From Modestobacter sp. VKM Ac-2985 (GTDB lineage Bacteria > Actinomycetota > Actinomycetes > Mycobacteriales > Geodermatophilaceae): a stretch of DNA of 64,000 bases. This document shows positions 1 through 8,718 of the stretch, piece by piece. Position numbers and translations under genes: made by a program. The stretch lies in the NCBI RefSeq assembly GCF_026967925.1, contig NZ_JAPVBI010000001.1, positions 1,269,613-1,333,612 on the forward strand, given 5' to 3'. Every line of letters starts with the position of its first letter. Positions within the stretch are counted from its first letter, which is position 1. The notes under the pieces were generated by a model. That model was not told the origin of the DNA, made no database searches, and saw only the letters and a list, made by a program, of their open reading frames with translations.

Positions 1-2153
1 AGCACCGCCATCGCCGCCGGCAGCAGCACGCCGCGGACCAGGGTGGCGTCGATCAGCACCGCGACCGCCAGGCCCACCCCCAGCTGCTTGAACTCCAGCA
101 TCGACAGCGTCGCGAAGATGCTGAACACCGCCACCATGACCACCGCGGCGCTGGTGACCACCCCGGCCGAGCGGGAGACCCCGGTGGTCACCGCCAGCCG
201 GATCGGGATGCCGGCCCGGGCGGCCTCGCGGACCCGGGAGACCACGAACACGTGGTAGTCCATCGACAGCCCGAAGAGCACCACGAACAGGAACAGCGGG
301 ATCCAGGAGACGATCGCGCCGGTGGAGGTGAAGCCGAGCAGGCCCTCGGCCCAGGTCGACTGGAAGACCAGCACCAGCACGCCGTACGCGGCGCCCACCG
401 ACAGCAGGGTGAGGACGGCGGCGATCAGCGCGACCGCCAGTGACCGGAACGCCACGGTCAGGACGACGACCGTCAACGCGAGCACGAACCCGATCACGAT
501 CGGCAGCCGCTGCGCCATCGTGTCGCTGAAGTCGGCGTCCCCGGCGGTGGCCCCGGTGACGGCCGTGGCCGTGCCGGACACGGAACCGAGCGTGGCCGGC
601 ACGAGGTCCTCGCGCAGCTGGGTGAGCACGGCGCGGGCCTCGTCGCTGCCGGCCGCACCCGCACCCGCCACCGACAGCCGGGCGACCGTGCCGTCGGGGC
701 TGATCTCGAGCTCGCCGGCGGCCGTGGCGTCCGGCAGCCGGGCGACCAGCTCGTCGGCCGCGTCCTGGACGGCGGGCACGTCCAGCCGCTGACCGTCGGT
801 GCGCCAGACGACGACCTGGTCGGTGCTGCCCTGCTGCGGGAAGGCCGTGGCGATGGCGTCGTAGGCCCGGACCACCTCGCTGTCCCGGGAGAGCGCGTCG
901 ATGCCGGGGTTGGAGGTGGCCATGCCGATCGCCGGAGCGGCCACCGCCAGCAGCGTCGCCACCCCCACCGCGAGCGAGGTCCGCGGTCGGGACACCACCC
1001 GCCGGACGACGGCCGACCAGACCCGGCTGTCGTCCGAGCGGCCCACCAGCCGGCCCAGCAGCGGGACCCGCGGCCGCTCGATGCCCCGCCCCAGCAGCGC
1101 GAGCGTCGCCGGCAGCACGGTCAGCGAGCCGATCACCGACACGAGCACCACGAGGATCGTGCCGGTCGCGAACGAGGTGAACACCGGGCTCCCGGCCAGG
1201 TACATGCCCGCCATCGCGACCGCGACGGCGAGGCCGGAGGTGAGCACGGCCCGCCCGGAGGTGGCGGCCGCCAGCTCGACGGACAGCGCCGTGGGTGCGC
1301 CGTGCCGTCGTTCCTCCCGGGCCCGCCGGACGTAGAACAGCGCGTAGTCCACCCCCACGGCCATGCCGATCAGCAGCACGACGCTGGAGGTGCTCGCGTC
1401 GACCGGGGTCAGCTGGGAGACCAGGGACACCAGCCCCAGGGCGCCCCCGACGGCGGTGAGCCCGAGCAGGAGGGGCACCCCGGCCGCGAACAGGGCACCG
1501 AAGGCCACCAGCAGCACGACCAGCGTCACCGGCAGGCTCAGCAGCTCCGCCCGCAGGAAGTCCTCCTCCAGCTGCTCGTCGACGACGGCGTCCAGCGAGC
1601 TGCCGCCGGACTCGACGACCAGGAGCTCCGGGTGCACGGCCTGCACACCGGCGACCGCGTCCAGCACCGGCTGCACCGCGTCGACGGCCGCGTCGGCGGC
1701 GGCCGAGCCGGTGCGGTCCCCGACGTCGAGGGTGACCGGCACCAGCAGCGCCGTCCCGTCGGCGGAGGCGACCGGGTCGCCGACGGCGGCCACCTCGTCC
1801 AGCCCGCGGACGGCGGCGGTGACGTCCGCGGCGGCCGCGGTGCCCTCGGCGCCGATCGCCGAGCCGTCGCGGGTCTGCACGAGCACCTGCTCGGTCGGCG
1901 GGTCGGGGAACCCGGCACCGTCCAGGGCGACGTCGGCGCGGCCGGACTCGCCGCTGCCGCTCTGCGCAGCGGTGAGCGTCTTCGTGCCGGTGGCACCGCC
2001 GATGACCACGGCCAGCGCGACCGCCAGCACCCAGAGCCCGACGACGGTCCAGCGGTGGGCGGCGCTCCACCGGGCCACCCGGACGGCGACCCCGGCCCGC
2101 GTGGGTGGAGGAGGCGCGGTGTCGGGCAGGGGGGTCAGCACGGGCACGCTCAC
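1..2153 (-). CDS. MMPL-family membrane transporter (RND superfamily), 3' end cut by window edge
   Basis: The minus strand is open from a GTG at 2153 to position 1, about 717 codons with no stop. The N-terminus has a cytoplasmic stretch then a membrane segment (WTVVGLWVLAVALAVVIGGA), a large extracytoplasmic loop, and the MMPL signature GMAVGVDYALFYVRR in the first transmembrane bundle. The last visible residues (VLIDATLVRGVLLPAAMAVL) match the end of the second bundle, so only a short C-terminal tail is missing. MMPL proteins export lipids or other hydrophobic compounds across the inner membrane using the proton gradient; the substrate here cannot be told. It lies upstream of, and divergent from, the small yjbR gene. 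Start choice is moderately sure because GTG codons recur nearby. Confidence 0.9.
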   Translation of the reverse strand, partial: MSVPVLTPLPDTAPPPPTRAGVAVRVARWSAAHRWTVVGLWVLAVALAVVIGGATGTKTLTAAQSGSGESGRADVALDGAGFPDPPTEQVLVQTRDGSAIGAEGTAAAADVTAAVRGLDEVAAVGDPVASADGTALLVPVTLDVGDRTGSAAADAAVDAVQPVLDAVAGVQAVHPELLVVESGGSSLDAVVDEQLEEDFLRAELLSLPVTLVVLLVAFGALFAAGVPLLLGLTAVGGALGLVSLVSQLTPVDASTSSVVLLIGMAVGVDYALFYVRRAREERRHGAPTALSVELAAATSGRAVLTSGLAVAVAMAGMYLAGSPVFTSFATGTILVVLVSVIGSLTVLPATLALLGRGIERPRVPLLGRLVGRSDDSRVWSAVVRRVVSRPRTSLAVGVATLLAVAAPAIGMATSNPGIDALSRDSEVVRAYDAIATAFPQQGSTDQVVVWRTDGQRLDVPAVQDAADELVARLPDATAAGELEISPDGTVARLSVAGAGAAGSDEARAVLTQLREDLVPATLGSVSGTATAVTGATAGDADFSDTMAQRLPIVIGFVLALTVVVLTVAFRSLAVALIAAVLTLLSVGAAYGVLVLVFQSTWAEGLLGFTSTGAIVSWIPLFLFVVLFGLSMDYHVFVVSRVREAARAGIPIRLAVTTGVSRSAGVVTSAAVVMVAVFSIFATLSMLEFKQLGVGLAVAVLIDATLVRGVLLPAAMAV

Positions 2154-2333
2154 GGCGGGGCCTTCCGGCTCGGGCGCCGCAGGGTGCGGCGTCGCTGCAC
2201 CGAGCCTCGCGGCCGGAGACGATCACGTCGTTGCCGCTGACCCCCCGAACGAGGTCGGGCTGGCCCCACCTCCGACGGTCGGCCAGCCCGACGAGGGATG
2301 CGTCCTGTCGGTGGCCGGTGGCACCCTGCCGCC

Positions 2334-2684
2334 ATGCCAGCCACCGCCGACGACGTGCGGGCGATCGCCCTGGCCCTGCCCGAGGTCACCGAGCGACCGG
2401 CCTGGGACATGGCCTGCCTGCGGGTGCGCGACAAGGTGTTCGCGTCGATGCCCCCGGCGGAGGAGTGGGTGGCGATCCGGCTGGCCCCCGGGGAGAACGC
2501 CGAGCTGGCCGCGGAACGCCCGGCGGTGTTCTCGGTGCCGCACCACTACCGGAACAGCAGCATGGTCGTCGTCCAGCTCGCGGCCGTCGACCGGGCAGAG
2601 CTGGCCGAGCTGCTCACCGAGGGCTGGCGCCTGCGGGCGCCGGCCCGGCTGCGGGCGGCCTTCGACGCCGCGGCCGGCGGCTGA
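2334..2684 (+). CDS. MmcQ/YjbR family DNA-binding-like protein
   Basis: A 116-residue protein with the YjbR/MmcQ layout: an N-terminal helix (DDVRAIALALPEVTERPAW), then short strands with the conserved VFASM and a VPHHYRNSSMVVV core, ending in a helix. Family members are small CyaY-like-fold proteins, annotated as putative DNA-binding, with no firmly established function. An in-frame ATG at 2298 exists, but 2334 gives the usual family N-terminus. CACCCT lies 6 nt before this ATG, a weak version of the near-leaderless -10 pattern seen elsewhere here. It is convergent with the response regulator at 2700, and a 6-bp GCCGGC hairpin (2673-2690) spans its stop codon. Confidence 0.85.
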   Translation: MPATADDVRAIALALPEVTERPAWDMACLRVRDKVFASMPPAEEWVAIRLAPGENAELAAERPAVFSVPHHYRNSSMVVVQLAAVDRAELAELLTEGWRLRAPARLRAAFDAAAGG

Positions 2685-2699
2685 GCCGGCGACCGGTGG

Positions 2700-3344
2700 T
2701 CAGCTGCGCAGGTAGGCCAGGGTGGCCATCACCCGGCGGTGCTGGTCCTCGTCCTGGGCGAGACCGAGCTTGGCGAAGATGTGCTGGGTGTGCTTCTCCA
2801 CCGCGCCCAGGGTGACGACGAGCTCCCGGGCGATCGCGGCGTTGGAGTGCCCCTCGGCGATCAACCCCAGCACCTCCCGCTCCCGCGGGGACAAGGCGCG
2901 CACCGGGTCGTCGCGCCGGCGCCGGGCGAACAGCTGCGCAACCACCTGCGGGTCGAGCACGGTGCCGCCGGCCACGACGTCGTCCAGGGCGGTCAGGAAC
3001 TGGTCCACCTGCGCGACCCGGTCCTTGAGCAGGTACCCGACGCCACCGGCGCCGTCGGCGAGCAGCTCGTCGGCGTAGGCGACCTCCACGTACTGGGAGA
3101 GCACCAGCACCGCGGTGCTCGGGACGGCGCGGCGCGCCTCGACCGCGGCCCGCAGGCCCTCGTCGGTGTGCGTGGGGGGCATCCGGACGTCGACGACGGC
3201 GACGTCCGGCCGGTGCTCGACCACCGCGCGGACCAGCGACGGCCCGTCGGCGACGGCGGCCACCACCTCGGTGCCCGCCTCATCGAGCAGTCGCACCAGG
3301 CCCTCCCGGAGCAGCACGGAGTCCTCGGCCAGCACGACCCGCAT
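2700..3344 (-). CDS. NarL/FixJ-type response regulator
   Basis: A 214-residue two-domain regulator. The receiver domain (about 1-120) starts MRVVLAEDSVLLREGL, has the phospho-acceptor Asp in VAVVDVRMPP (D52) and the conserved Lys in YLLKDRV. The C-terminal LuxR-type HTH (about 148-212) carries LSPREREVLGLIAEGHSNAAIA. It pairs with the histidine kinase encoded just upstream on the same strand; the gap is 17 nt and holds a purine-rich GAGGGAGGG ribosome site. It presumably acts as a DNA-binding transcription regulator once phosphorylated. Target genes are unknown; the MMPL exporter and lipoprotein nearby are candidates by proximity only. Confidence 0.93.
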   Translation of the reverse strand: MRVVLAEDSVLLREGLVRLLDEAGTEVVAAVADGPSLVRAVVEHRPDVAVVDVRMPPTHTDEGLRAAVEARRAVPSTAVLVLSQYVEVAYADELLADGAGGVGYLLKDRVAQVDQFLTALDDVVAGGTVLDPQVVAQLFARRRRDDPVRALSPREREVLGLIAEGHSNAAIARELVVTLGAVEKHTQHIFAKLGLAQDEDQHRRVMATLAYLRS

Positions 3345-3361
3345 CCGGGGCCCTCCCTCGG

Positions 3362-4687
3362 TCACCGGCACGGCAGCTCGCCGATCAGCCGGGTCGGCCC
3401 ACCGCGCGGGCTGTCCACGGTCAGCGCCCCGTCGACCGCGCGCAGCCGGTCGGTGAGCCCCGCCAGCCCGTGGCCGGGGGCCAGCACCGCCCCGCCGTGG
3501 CCGTCGTCCTCGACCACCACCCGCAACCGGTCGTCCTCGCAGACCACCGTCACCCGGCTCACGGTCGCCGCGCTGTGCTTGGCGACGTTCGCCAGCGCCT
3601 CGCTGACCAGGAAGTACGCGGAGTTCTCCACGGCGGGCGTCAGCCGCTGGCCCGGTGGCAGGGCGCAGGCGAGCTCCACGGGGACGGGGGAGCGGGCCGC
3701 GAGCGCGGCGAGCGCGGCGGCCAGGCCGCGGTCGGCCAGCACCGGGGGCGCGATGCCGCGGGACAGCGCCCGCAGCTCCTCCAGCGTCTCCCGGGTCTGC
3801 ACCGCCGCCTCGTCCAGCGTCGCGCGGGCGCCGTCCGGATCGCTGTCGACCATCCGGCGCGCCCGGTGCAGGTCCATGCTCAGCCGGACCAGCCGCTGCT
3901 GGGGGCCGTCGTGGATGTCCCGCTCCAGCCGGCGCAGGGCCACCGCCTCGGCCGCGACCGCGGCGTCCCGGCCCTCCGACAGCCGGCCGATCTCGGCCTG
4001 GGTGGCGGCCCGGGAGGTCAGCAGCACCCGGCCGAGCTGCGCCTGGGCGAGGGCGCACCCTCGGACGACGGCCGGCAGGGTGAGGGCGAACAGCACCCCG
4101 ATCGCGGTGGAGAGCAGCACCCGGGTGGTGGCGCTGTCGCCCAGCCCGATGAGCTCGGGCAGCGTGTCGTTGCCCGCCTGCCCCGACCCGTCGTAGGGGA
4201 TCGACCAGTCCCACGTCACCGCGGTCAGCCCGGCCAGGGTGATCGACCACCAGACGACCGTGACGACGAACGCCGGGATCGACACGACCATGCGCAGCAC
4301 GGCGTGCAGCGCGTCGAGCCAGCCCTGCGGATCACCCAGCGGCCGGATCAGCCGGCGCGCCAGCGAGGCGTCGGGCTCCGCGCGCCGGTAGACCGGTGTG
4401 GGCAGCTCCCGCCGCAGGACCTCGGGCAGCTGCCTCCGTTCCAGCGTCGCGAGGCCGCGGGCGACCAGCAGCCCCAGCACCAGGACCGGGAGCCCCACCC
4501 AGACGACCAGCGTGCCCAGCCCGACCGCGAGCAGGGTGATCACCAGGACGAACGCGAGGACCGACAGCGGGAAGGCGAGCAGCACGTAGCCGGTGTCGAT
4601 GCCGAGCTGGCGCCACCAGCTGCGCCGGGGCTCGTGCGCCACGGGGTGCTCGGCCTGGGCCGGCGGCTCGGCGGTGGTCGTCGTCAT
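3362..4687 (-). CDS. Two-component sensor histidine kinase (HisKA_3 type) with a 'Sensor' membrane domain
   Basis: A 441-residue protein. Residues 30-220 hold several membrane segments typical of the putative sensor domain found in actinobacterial NarL-partner kinases. The dimerisation/phospho-acceptor helix has LRRLERDIHDGPQQRLV with the phosphorylated His at 259, followed by a HATPase_c domain (NVAKHSAA, then DDGHGGA and GHGLAGLTDR). The open frame extends upstream to 4858, but the ATG at 4687 gives a normal cytoplasmic N-terminus (MTTTTAEPPAQ). It is the first gene of a kinase-regulator operon and is divergent from the lipoprotein gene at 4946. The signal is unknown. Confidence 0.92.
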   Translation of the reverse strand: MTTTTAEPPAQAEHPVAHEPRRSWWRQLGIDTGYVLLAFPLSVLAFVLVITLLAVGLGTLVVWVGLPVLVLGLLVARGLATLERRQLPEVLRRELPTPVYRRAEPDASLARRLIRPLGDPQGWLDALHAVLRMVVSIPAFVVTVVWWSITLAGLTAVTWDWSIPYDGSGQAGNDTLPELIGLGDSATTRVLLSTAIGVLFALTLPAVVRGCALAQAQLGRVLLTSRAATQAEIGRLSEGRDAAVAAEAVALRRLERDIHDGPQQRLVRLSMDLHRARRMVDSDPDGARATLDEAAVQTRETLEELRALSRGIAPPVLADRGLAAALAALAARSPVPVELACALPPGQRLTPAVENSAYFLVSEALANVAKHSAATVSRVTVVCEDDRLRVVVEDDGHGGAVLAPGHGLAGLTDRLRAVDGALTVDSPRGGPTRLIGELPCR

Positions 4688-4945
4688 GCGGACCAGCCTG
4701 ACCTGCGACGACGCGCCGACCCAGCCCGCTGGCTGGCCGGTGCGGACTCGGGGTGTCCCGACCTGTGCGCGCTCATCTCGGGCACGCATGCTCCTGCCGC
4801 GGACCAGCCGTGTCCAGGACCTGCCTCCCGTCGGGTACCGCAACGTCGTCGGTCGCATCTACCCTCGGTGAGCCCCGACCGTGTTCGTGCCCGCCCGCCC
4901 CCGGGACCCCGGCTCCCTGGTGGCCGCGGGCACAGGAAGTAGCCC
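4688..4945. promoter_or_regulatory. Divergent intergenic region, kinase / lipoprotein
   Basis: No convincing gene in 258 bp. On the plus strand TACCCT (4860-4865) is a plausible -10 box, and GGAAG about 7 nt before the ATG at 4946 is the ribosome site. No clear operator was recognised. Confidence 0.4.
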
Positions 4946-6760
4946 ATGCGCCGCATCGCAGTCCTGCCTCGTCCCGCTCGCGGCCCCGCCGTCCCGGCGC
5001 TCGCCCTGGTCACCGCGCTGGTGCTCGCCGGGTGCACCGGCTCCGACGACGACGGTGCGGCCGGCGGGTCCGGCGACTCCGACGAGCCGGTCGTGGCCGA
5101 GGTCGTCGCCACGGCGCCGGACGCGGCGCGCACGCTCGTCTCCGACACCGACCCGGTGGCCGCCGCGGTCTCGACCAGCCGGGCTCTGTACGGCAGCTCG
5201 GACGTGGCGGTCGTCGCCAGCAGCGGCGATGCCGACGCCGAACTGCTGGGCGCGGTGGCGGCGGTCGGGCTCGGGGTGCCCCTGCTGCTGGGCTCCGACG
5301 ACCCGGCCGACGTCCTCGGGGCGGAGCTGGACCGCCTCGGCGTGCAGACCGTGCTCACCGTCGGCGGCGACGCCGACGCCCTGCTCCCCGGTGGCGCGGA
5401 CGACCTCGACGTCGTGACCGTCCCGGCAGAGGCCGAGGCGCTGGAGCAGGCGACCGGCCTGGACCTGGCCGAGGCGACCACCGTGCCCGACGCGGAGCGG
5501 GCCGCGGCGGTGGCCGGGCTGGCACCGGACACGCTCCCGGCCCTCACGGCCGAGGTCCCGCCGGCCCCGGCGAGCCCGTCCGGTACGCCGGCAGAGGGCA
5601 CTGAGCCCGAGCCGTCGGAGTCCGAGCCGTCGGAGTCGGAGCCGTCGGAGTCGGAGGCCTCTGAGTCCGAGGCGTCGGAGTCCGAGCCGGTCGAGGCGAC
5701 GGGGGAGCTGCCCGAGGTGCAGCGCGCCGAGCCGCTGGAGGACGTCGTCGTCCTGTCGAGCGGGGGAGCGCAGTCGCTGGCCGGGATCGCGACGGCCCGG
5801 GCCGCCGGTGCCGAGGTGCTGCTCACCGGTGGGTTGACCGACCCGCGTGGCTCGGCGGCGGTCGTCGAGCGCCTCGCGGCCGAGCCCACGGTCGTCGTCC
5901 TCGGTGCCGACCTGGCCGGTGCGCCGGGGATCGACTGGAAGCTGGACACCGCGGCGACCGGCACCCAGCTGCCCGGCGGCGGGCAGCTGCTCTTCCCCGG
6001 CCGGCTGATGGTGGCCCTGTACGGCACCCCCGGCACCGGTGCGCTCGGGCTGCTGGGGGAGCAGGACCTCCCGGGGGCCATCCAGCGCGCCCAGGAGTAC
6101 GCCGCCCAGTACGACCCCCTCGTCGAGACGCCCGTCGTCCCGGCGTTCGAGATCATCGCGACGGTGGCCTCCGCGGAGGCCGGTCCGGACGGCAACTACT
6201 CGACCGAGATCGACCCGGAGACCTTCCGTCCCTGGATCGAGGCCGCTGCGGAGGCCGGCGTCTACGTCGTCCTCGACCTGCAGCCGGGACGCACGGACTT
6301 CCTGACCCAGGCGAGGCAGTACCAGTCCCTGCTGGAGTACCCGCACGTGGGGCTGGCACTGGACCCGGAGTGGCGGCTGGAGCCGGGAGAGGTCCACCTG
6401 CGTCAGATCGGCCAGGTCGGGGTGGACGAGGTCAACCAGGTGGTCACCTGGCTCGCCGACCTCACCCGGGAGAACGACCTGCCGCAGAAGCTGCTCATCC
6501 TGCACCAGTTCCAGGTGCGGATGATCATCGACCGGGAGCGGCTGGACACCTCCCGCGACGAGCTCGCGATCATGGTCCACGTCGACGGGCAGGGCAGCCA
6601 GCCGGCCAAGCAGGACACCTGGGCGGTGCTGCAGCGGAACGCCCCGGCGCCGCTGTACTGGGGCTGGAAGAACTTCATCGACGAGGACGTCCCGATGATC
6701 TCGCCGGAGGAGACCATCCGGACGGTGCAGCCCACCCCCGAGCTCATCACCTACCAGTAG
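4946..6760 (+). CDS. Large secreted lipoprotein with cell-wall-binding-repeat-like N-terminal half
   Basis: A 604-residue protein with a lipoprotein signal peptide: RR near the start, a hydrophobic stretch and the lipobox LVLAGC with the lipidated Cys at 30. Residues 50-200 and 255-320 read like cell wall binding repeat 2 (PF04122-type): alternating strands such as DVAVVASSGDADAELLGA and VLLLSSDDP-like turns. They are separated by a low-complexity acidic linker of five (P/A)SESE units (223-247). The C-terminal 240 residues form a separate compact domain (FEIIATVASAE, YVVLDLQPGR, VGLALDPEWRL, LLILHQF, YWGWKNF) that I do not recognise; its shape suggests a barrel-like enzyme or binding domain. 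It is likely anchored on the outer face of the membrane. Confidence 0.85.
   Translation: MRRIAVLPRPARGPAVPALALVTALVLAGCTGSDDDGAAGGSGDSDEPVVAEVVATAPDAARTLVSDTDPVAAAVSTSRALYGSSDVAVVASSGDADAELLGAVAAVGLGVPLLLGSDDPADVLGAELDRLGVQTVLTVGGDADALLPGGADDLDVVTVPAEAEALEQATGLDLAEATTVPDAERAAAVAGLAPDTLPALTAEVPPAPASPSGTPAEGTEPEPSESEPSESEPSESEASESEASESEPVEATGELPEVQRAEPLEDVVVLSSGGAQSLAGIATARAAGAEVLLTGGLTDPRGSAAVVERLAAEPTVVVLGADLAGAPGIDWKLDTAATGTQLPGGGQLLFPGRLMVALYGTPGTGALGLLGEQDLPGAIQRAQEYAAQYDPLVETPVVPAFEIIATVASAEAGPDGNYSTEIDPETFRPWIEAAAEAGVYVVLDLQPGRTDFLTQARQYQSLLEYPHVGLALDPEWRLEPGEVHLRQIGQVGVDEVNQVVTWLADLTRENDLPQKLLILHQFQVRMIIDRERLDTSRDELAIMVHVDGQGSQPAKQDTWAVLQRNAPAPLYWGWKNFIDEDVPMISPEETIRTVQPTPELITYQ
5612..5686 (+). 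repeat. Five tandem 15-bp units coding (P/A)SESE
   Basis: Five consecutive 15-bp units encode PSESE, PSESE, PSESE, ASESE, ASESE inside the lipoprotein gene. They form a flexible acidic linker between its two halves. Copy number is likely variable between strains. Confidence 0.85.
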
Positions 6761-6864
6761 CCGGGTCCTTCTCTCTGTCGTGGCCCTCGGGCAGGATCGG
6801 TCGGGACGTCGCAGCGCGCCTCGTCCGGGGCCCACCAGGCGACGACGGAGAGCGGAGTGCTGCG

Positions 6865-7875
6865 ATGACCGGTGTCGTCACCGAGCGGCCGAGTGCAGGC
6901 CCGGCCGCCGAACTGGAACCGCGGCTGGCCGAGCACCGGCGTGAGCTGACCGGGTACTGCTACCGGATGCTCGGGTCCTCCTTCGACGCGGAGGACGCGG
7001 TCCAGGAGACGATGGTCCGGGCCTGGCGGTCGCTGGACCGCCTGCAGGGCAGCGGGGCGCTTCGCTCGTGGCTGTACCGGATCGCCACCAACGTCTGCCT
7101 CGACGCCCTCGACGGCCGCAAGCGCCGGGCGCTCCCGGTCGACCTCTCCGACGAGTCCTCGGCCCCGGTGCCGGCCTCGTTGGCCGGCGTGCTGGCCGAC
7201 GGCGCGTGGGTCGAGCCGGCGCTGGACCGCAGCGTCCTGCCGGTGGGGGGCGACCCGGCCGACCTGGCGGTGCAGAAGGAGTCGGTGCGGCTGGCGTTCG
7301 TCGCCGCGCTGCAGCTCCTGCCGCCGCGCCAGCGCGCCGTGCTGATCCTGCGGGACGTGCTGCGCTGGAAGGCCGACGAGGTGGCCGCGCTGCTCGAGAC
7401 GTCCGTCGCCGCCGCGAACAGTGCGCTGCAGCGGGCCCGGGCCACGCTCGCCGCCCACCAGGCGCGGGAGAAGGCCCCCGACCAGGAGGTCGCCGCCCCG
7501 GACGCCGAGTTGCTGGCCCGCTACCTGGACGCCTTCACCCGCTACGACATCGAGGCGCTGGTCGCGCTGCTGCACGAGGACGCGGTCATGGACATGCCGC
7601 CCTACGCGATGTGGCTGCGCAGCGCCGCCGACATCGGCACCTGGTTCGCCGGCCCGGGCGCGGAGTGCCGCGGCTCGCACGTGGTGCCGCTGGAGCTCAA
7701 CGGCAACCCGGCCTTCGCCCAGTGGCGGCCCAGCGGGCCGGACGGCGCCCACCGGCCATGGGCCGTCCACGCGCTGACCACGGCCAACGGGCGGATCACC
7801 CGGATGACGGCGTTCCTGGACACCCGGCTGTTCGACCTCTTCGGTCTGCCCCGGGACCCGGCCGCCGCTCGGTGA
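6865..7875 (+). CDS. ECF-type RNA polymerase sigma factor with SnoaL-like C-terminal domain
   Basis: A 336-residue protein. Sigma region 2 (about 20-92) includes the core-binding helix DAEDAVQETMVRAWRSL. Region 4 (about 140-200) includes LLPPRQRAVLILRDVLRW and an HTH (ADEVAALLETSVAAANSALQ, 20 residues). Residues 210-330 form an extra SnoaL/NTF2-like domain (ARYLDAFTRYDIEALVALLH), the architecture of the SigG/SigX5-like (TIGR02960) group, whose tail modulates activity instead of a separate anti-sigma factor; none is encoded next to it. The ATG at 6865 follows a GGAG-type ribosome site. It lies just upstream of the 7954-16958 gene run in the same direction and could control it, but that is only proximity. 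Confidence 0.92.
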   Translation: MTGVVTERPSAGPAAELEPRLAEHRRELTGYCYRMLGSSFDAEDAVQETMVRAWRSLDRLQGSGALRSWLYRIATNVCLDALDGRKRRALPVDLSDESSAPVPASLAGVLADGAWVEPALDRSVLPVGGDPADLAVQKESVRLAFVAALQLLPPRQRAVLILRDVLRWKADEVAALLETSVAAANSALQRARATLAAHQAREKAPDQEVAAPDAELLARYLDAFTRYDIEALVALLHEDAVMDMPPYAMWLRSAADIGTWFAGPGAECRGSHVVPLELNGNPAFAQWRPSGPDGAHRPWAVHALTTANGRITRMTAFLDTRLFDLFGLPRDPAAAR

Positions 7876-7953
7876 GGGCAGGGGACCTCCGGGGGCGACG
7901 ACGTCGGGGCCGGCCGGGAGGCAGCGCGGCGCGGTCCGTGGTCTGATGCGGCG

Positions 7954-8718
7954 GTGGCCAGGCAGGACGAGCGGGTGCCGTTCGTCGCGGCGCTGGCACG
8001 CGCGCGCTCGGCTGCCTACCCCCCGGGCCAGGACGTGGGGCAGGAGAGCTTCATGCTCGCCGACGAGATCCGGCGGCTCGCCCACCACGCCGGGATCGGG
8101 CCCGGTACCGCGGTGCTCGACCTGTGCTGCGGGATCGCGGGGCCCGGCCGGCTGATCACGGCGGAGTCCGGCAACGGCTACCTGGGGGTCGACTCCTCGG
8201 CCGAGGCGGTGGAGATCGCCACGCGGCTGGCCGGGGACCTGCCCTGCCGGTTCGTGCAGGGGGACGTCCCGCCGCTGCCTGCGGGCCGGTTCGACGTCGT
8301 GCTGCTGCTGGAGACCCTGCTCGCCTTCCCCGACAAGGCGGCCCTGCTGCGCGCGGTGGCCGGCGCGCTGGACACCGGTGGCCGCTTCGCCTGCACCGTC
8401 GAGGCGGGCCGCCCGCTCAGCGAGGCGGAGCGGCAGCGGATGCCGGATGCCGACACCGTCTGGCCCGTCGAGATGGAGCAGCTCACGGAGCTGCTCGGCG
8501 ACGCCGGGCTGGTGGTGACCCGGCAGGAGGAGTGCACTGCCGCCCATGCGACGACGGCGGCAGCGCTGCTGCGGTCCTACCGCGCCGACGAGGCGGACAT
8601 CGCCGCCCGGGTCGGGCCGCAGGCCGCGGCCGATCTGGTCGCCGCCCACGAGCTGTGGGTGACCTGGCTCGGGTCCGGCCGGATCCGCAAGTTCGCCGTG
8701 GTGGCCGAGAAACGGTGA
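7954..8718 (+). CDS. Class I SAM-dependent methyltransferase
   Basis: A 254-residue protein with the Rossmann-fold SAM-binding motif I AVLDLCCGIAGPGR (about residues 51-64), an acidic residue ending strand 2 (YLGVDSS) and motif post-II FVQGDVPPLP. The substrate is unknown. The start is a GTG. Its stop codon overlaps the GTG of the next methyltransferase by 4 bp, so the two are almost certainly co-translated. It is the first gene of the compact run ending with the GTP cyclohydrolase II homologue, which suggests it methylates an intermediate or final product of that pathway (inference). Confidence 0.88.
   Translation: MARQDERVPFVAALARARSAAYPPGQDVGQESFMLADEIRRLAHHAGIGPGTAVLDLCCGIAGPGRLITAESGNGYLGVDSSAEAVEIATRLAGDLPCRFVQGDVPPLPAGRFDVVLLLETLLAFPDKAALLRAVAGALDTGGRFACTVEAGRPLSEAERQRMPDADTVWPVEMEQLTELLGDAGLVVTRQEECTAAHATTAAALLRSYRADEADIAARVGPQAAADLVAAHELWVTWLGSGRIRKFAVVAEKR

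Noticed and set aside
1302-2240. Long plus-strand frames across the MMPL gene
   Set aside because: Composition is antisense shadow (Gln/His/Gly/Arg-rich); the minus strand carries clear membrane segments and MMPL motifs.
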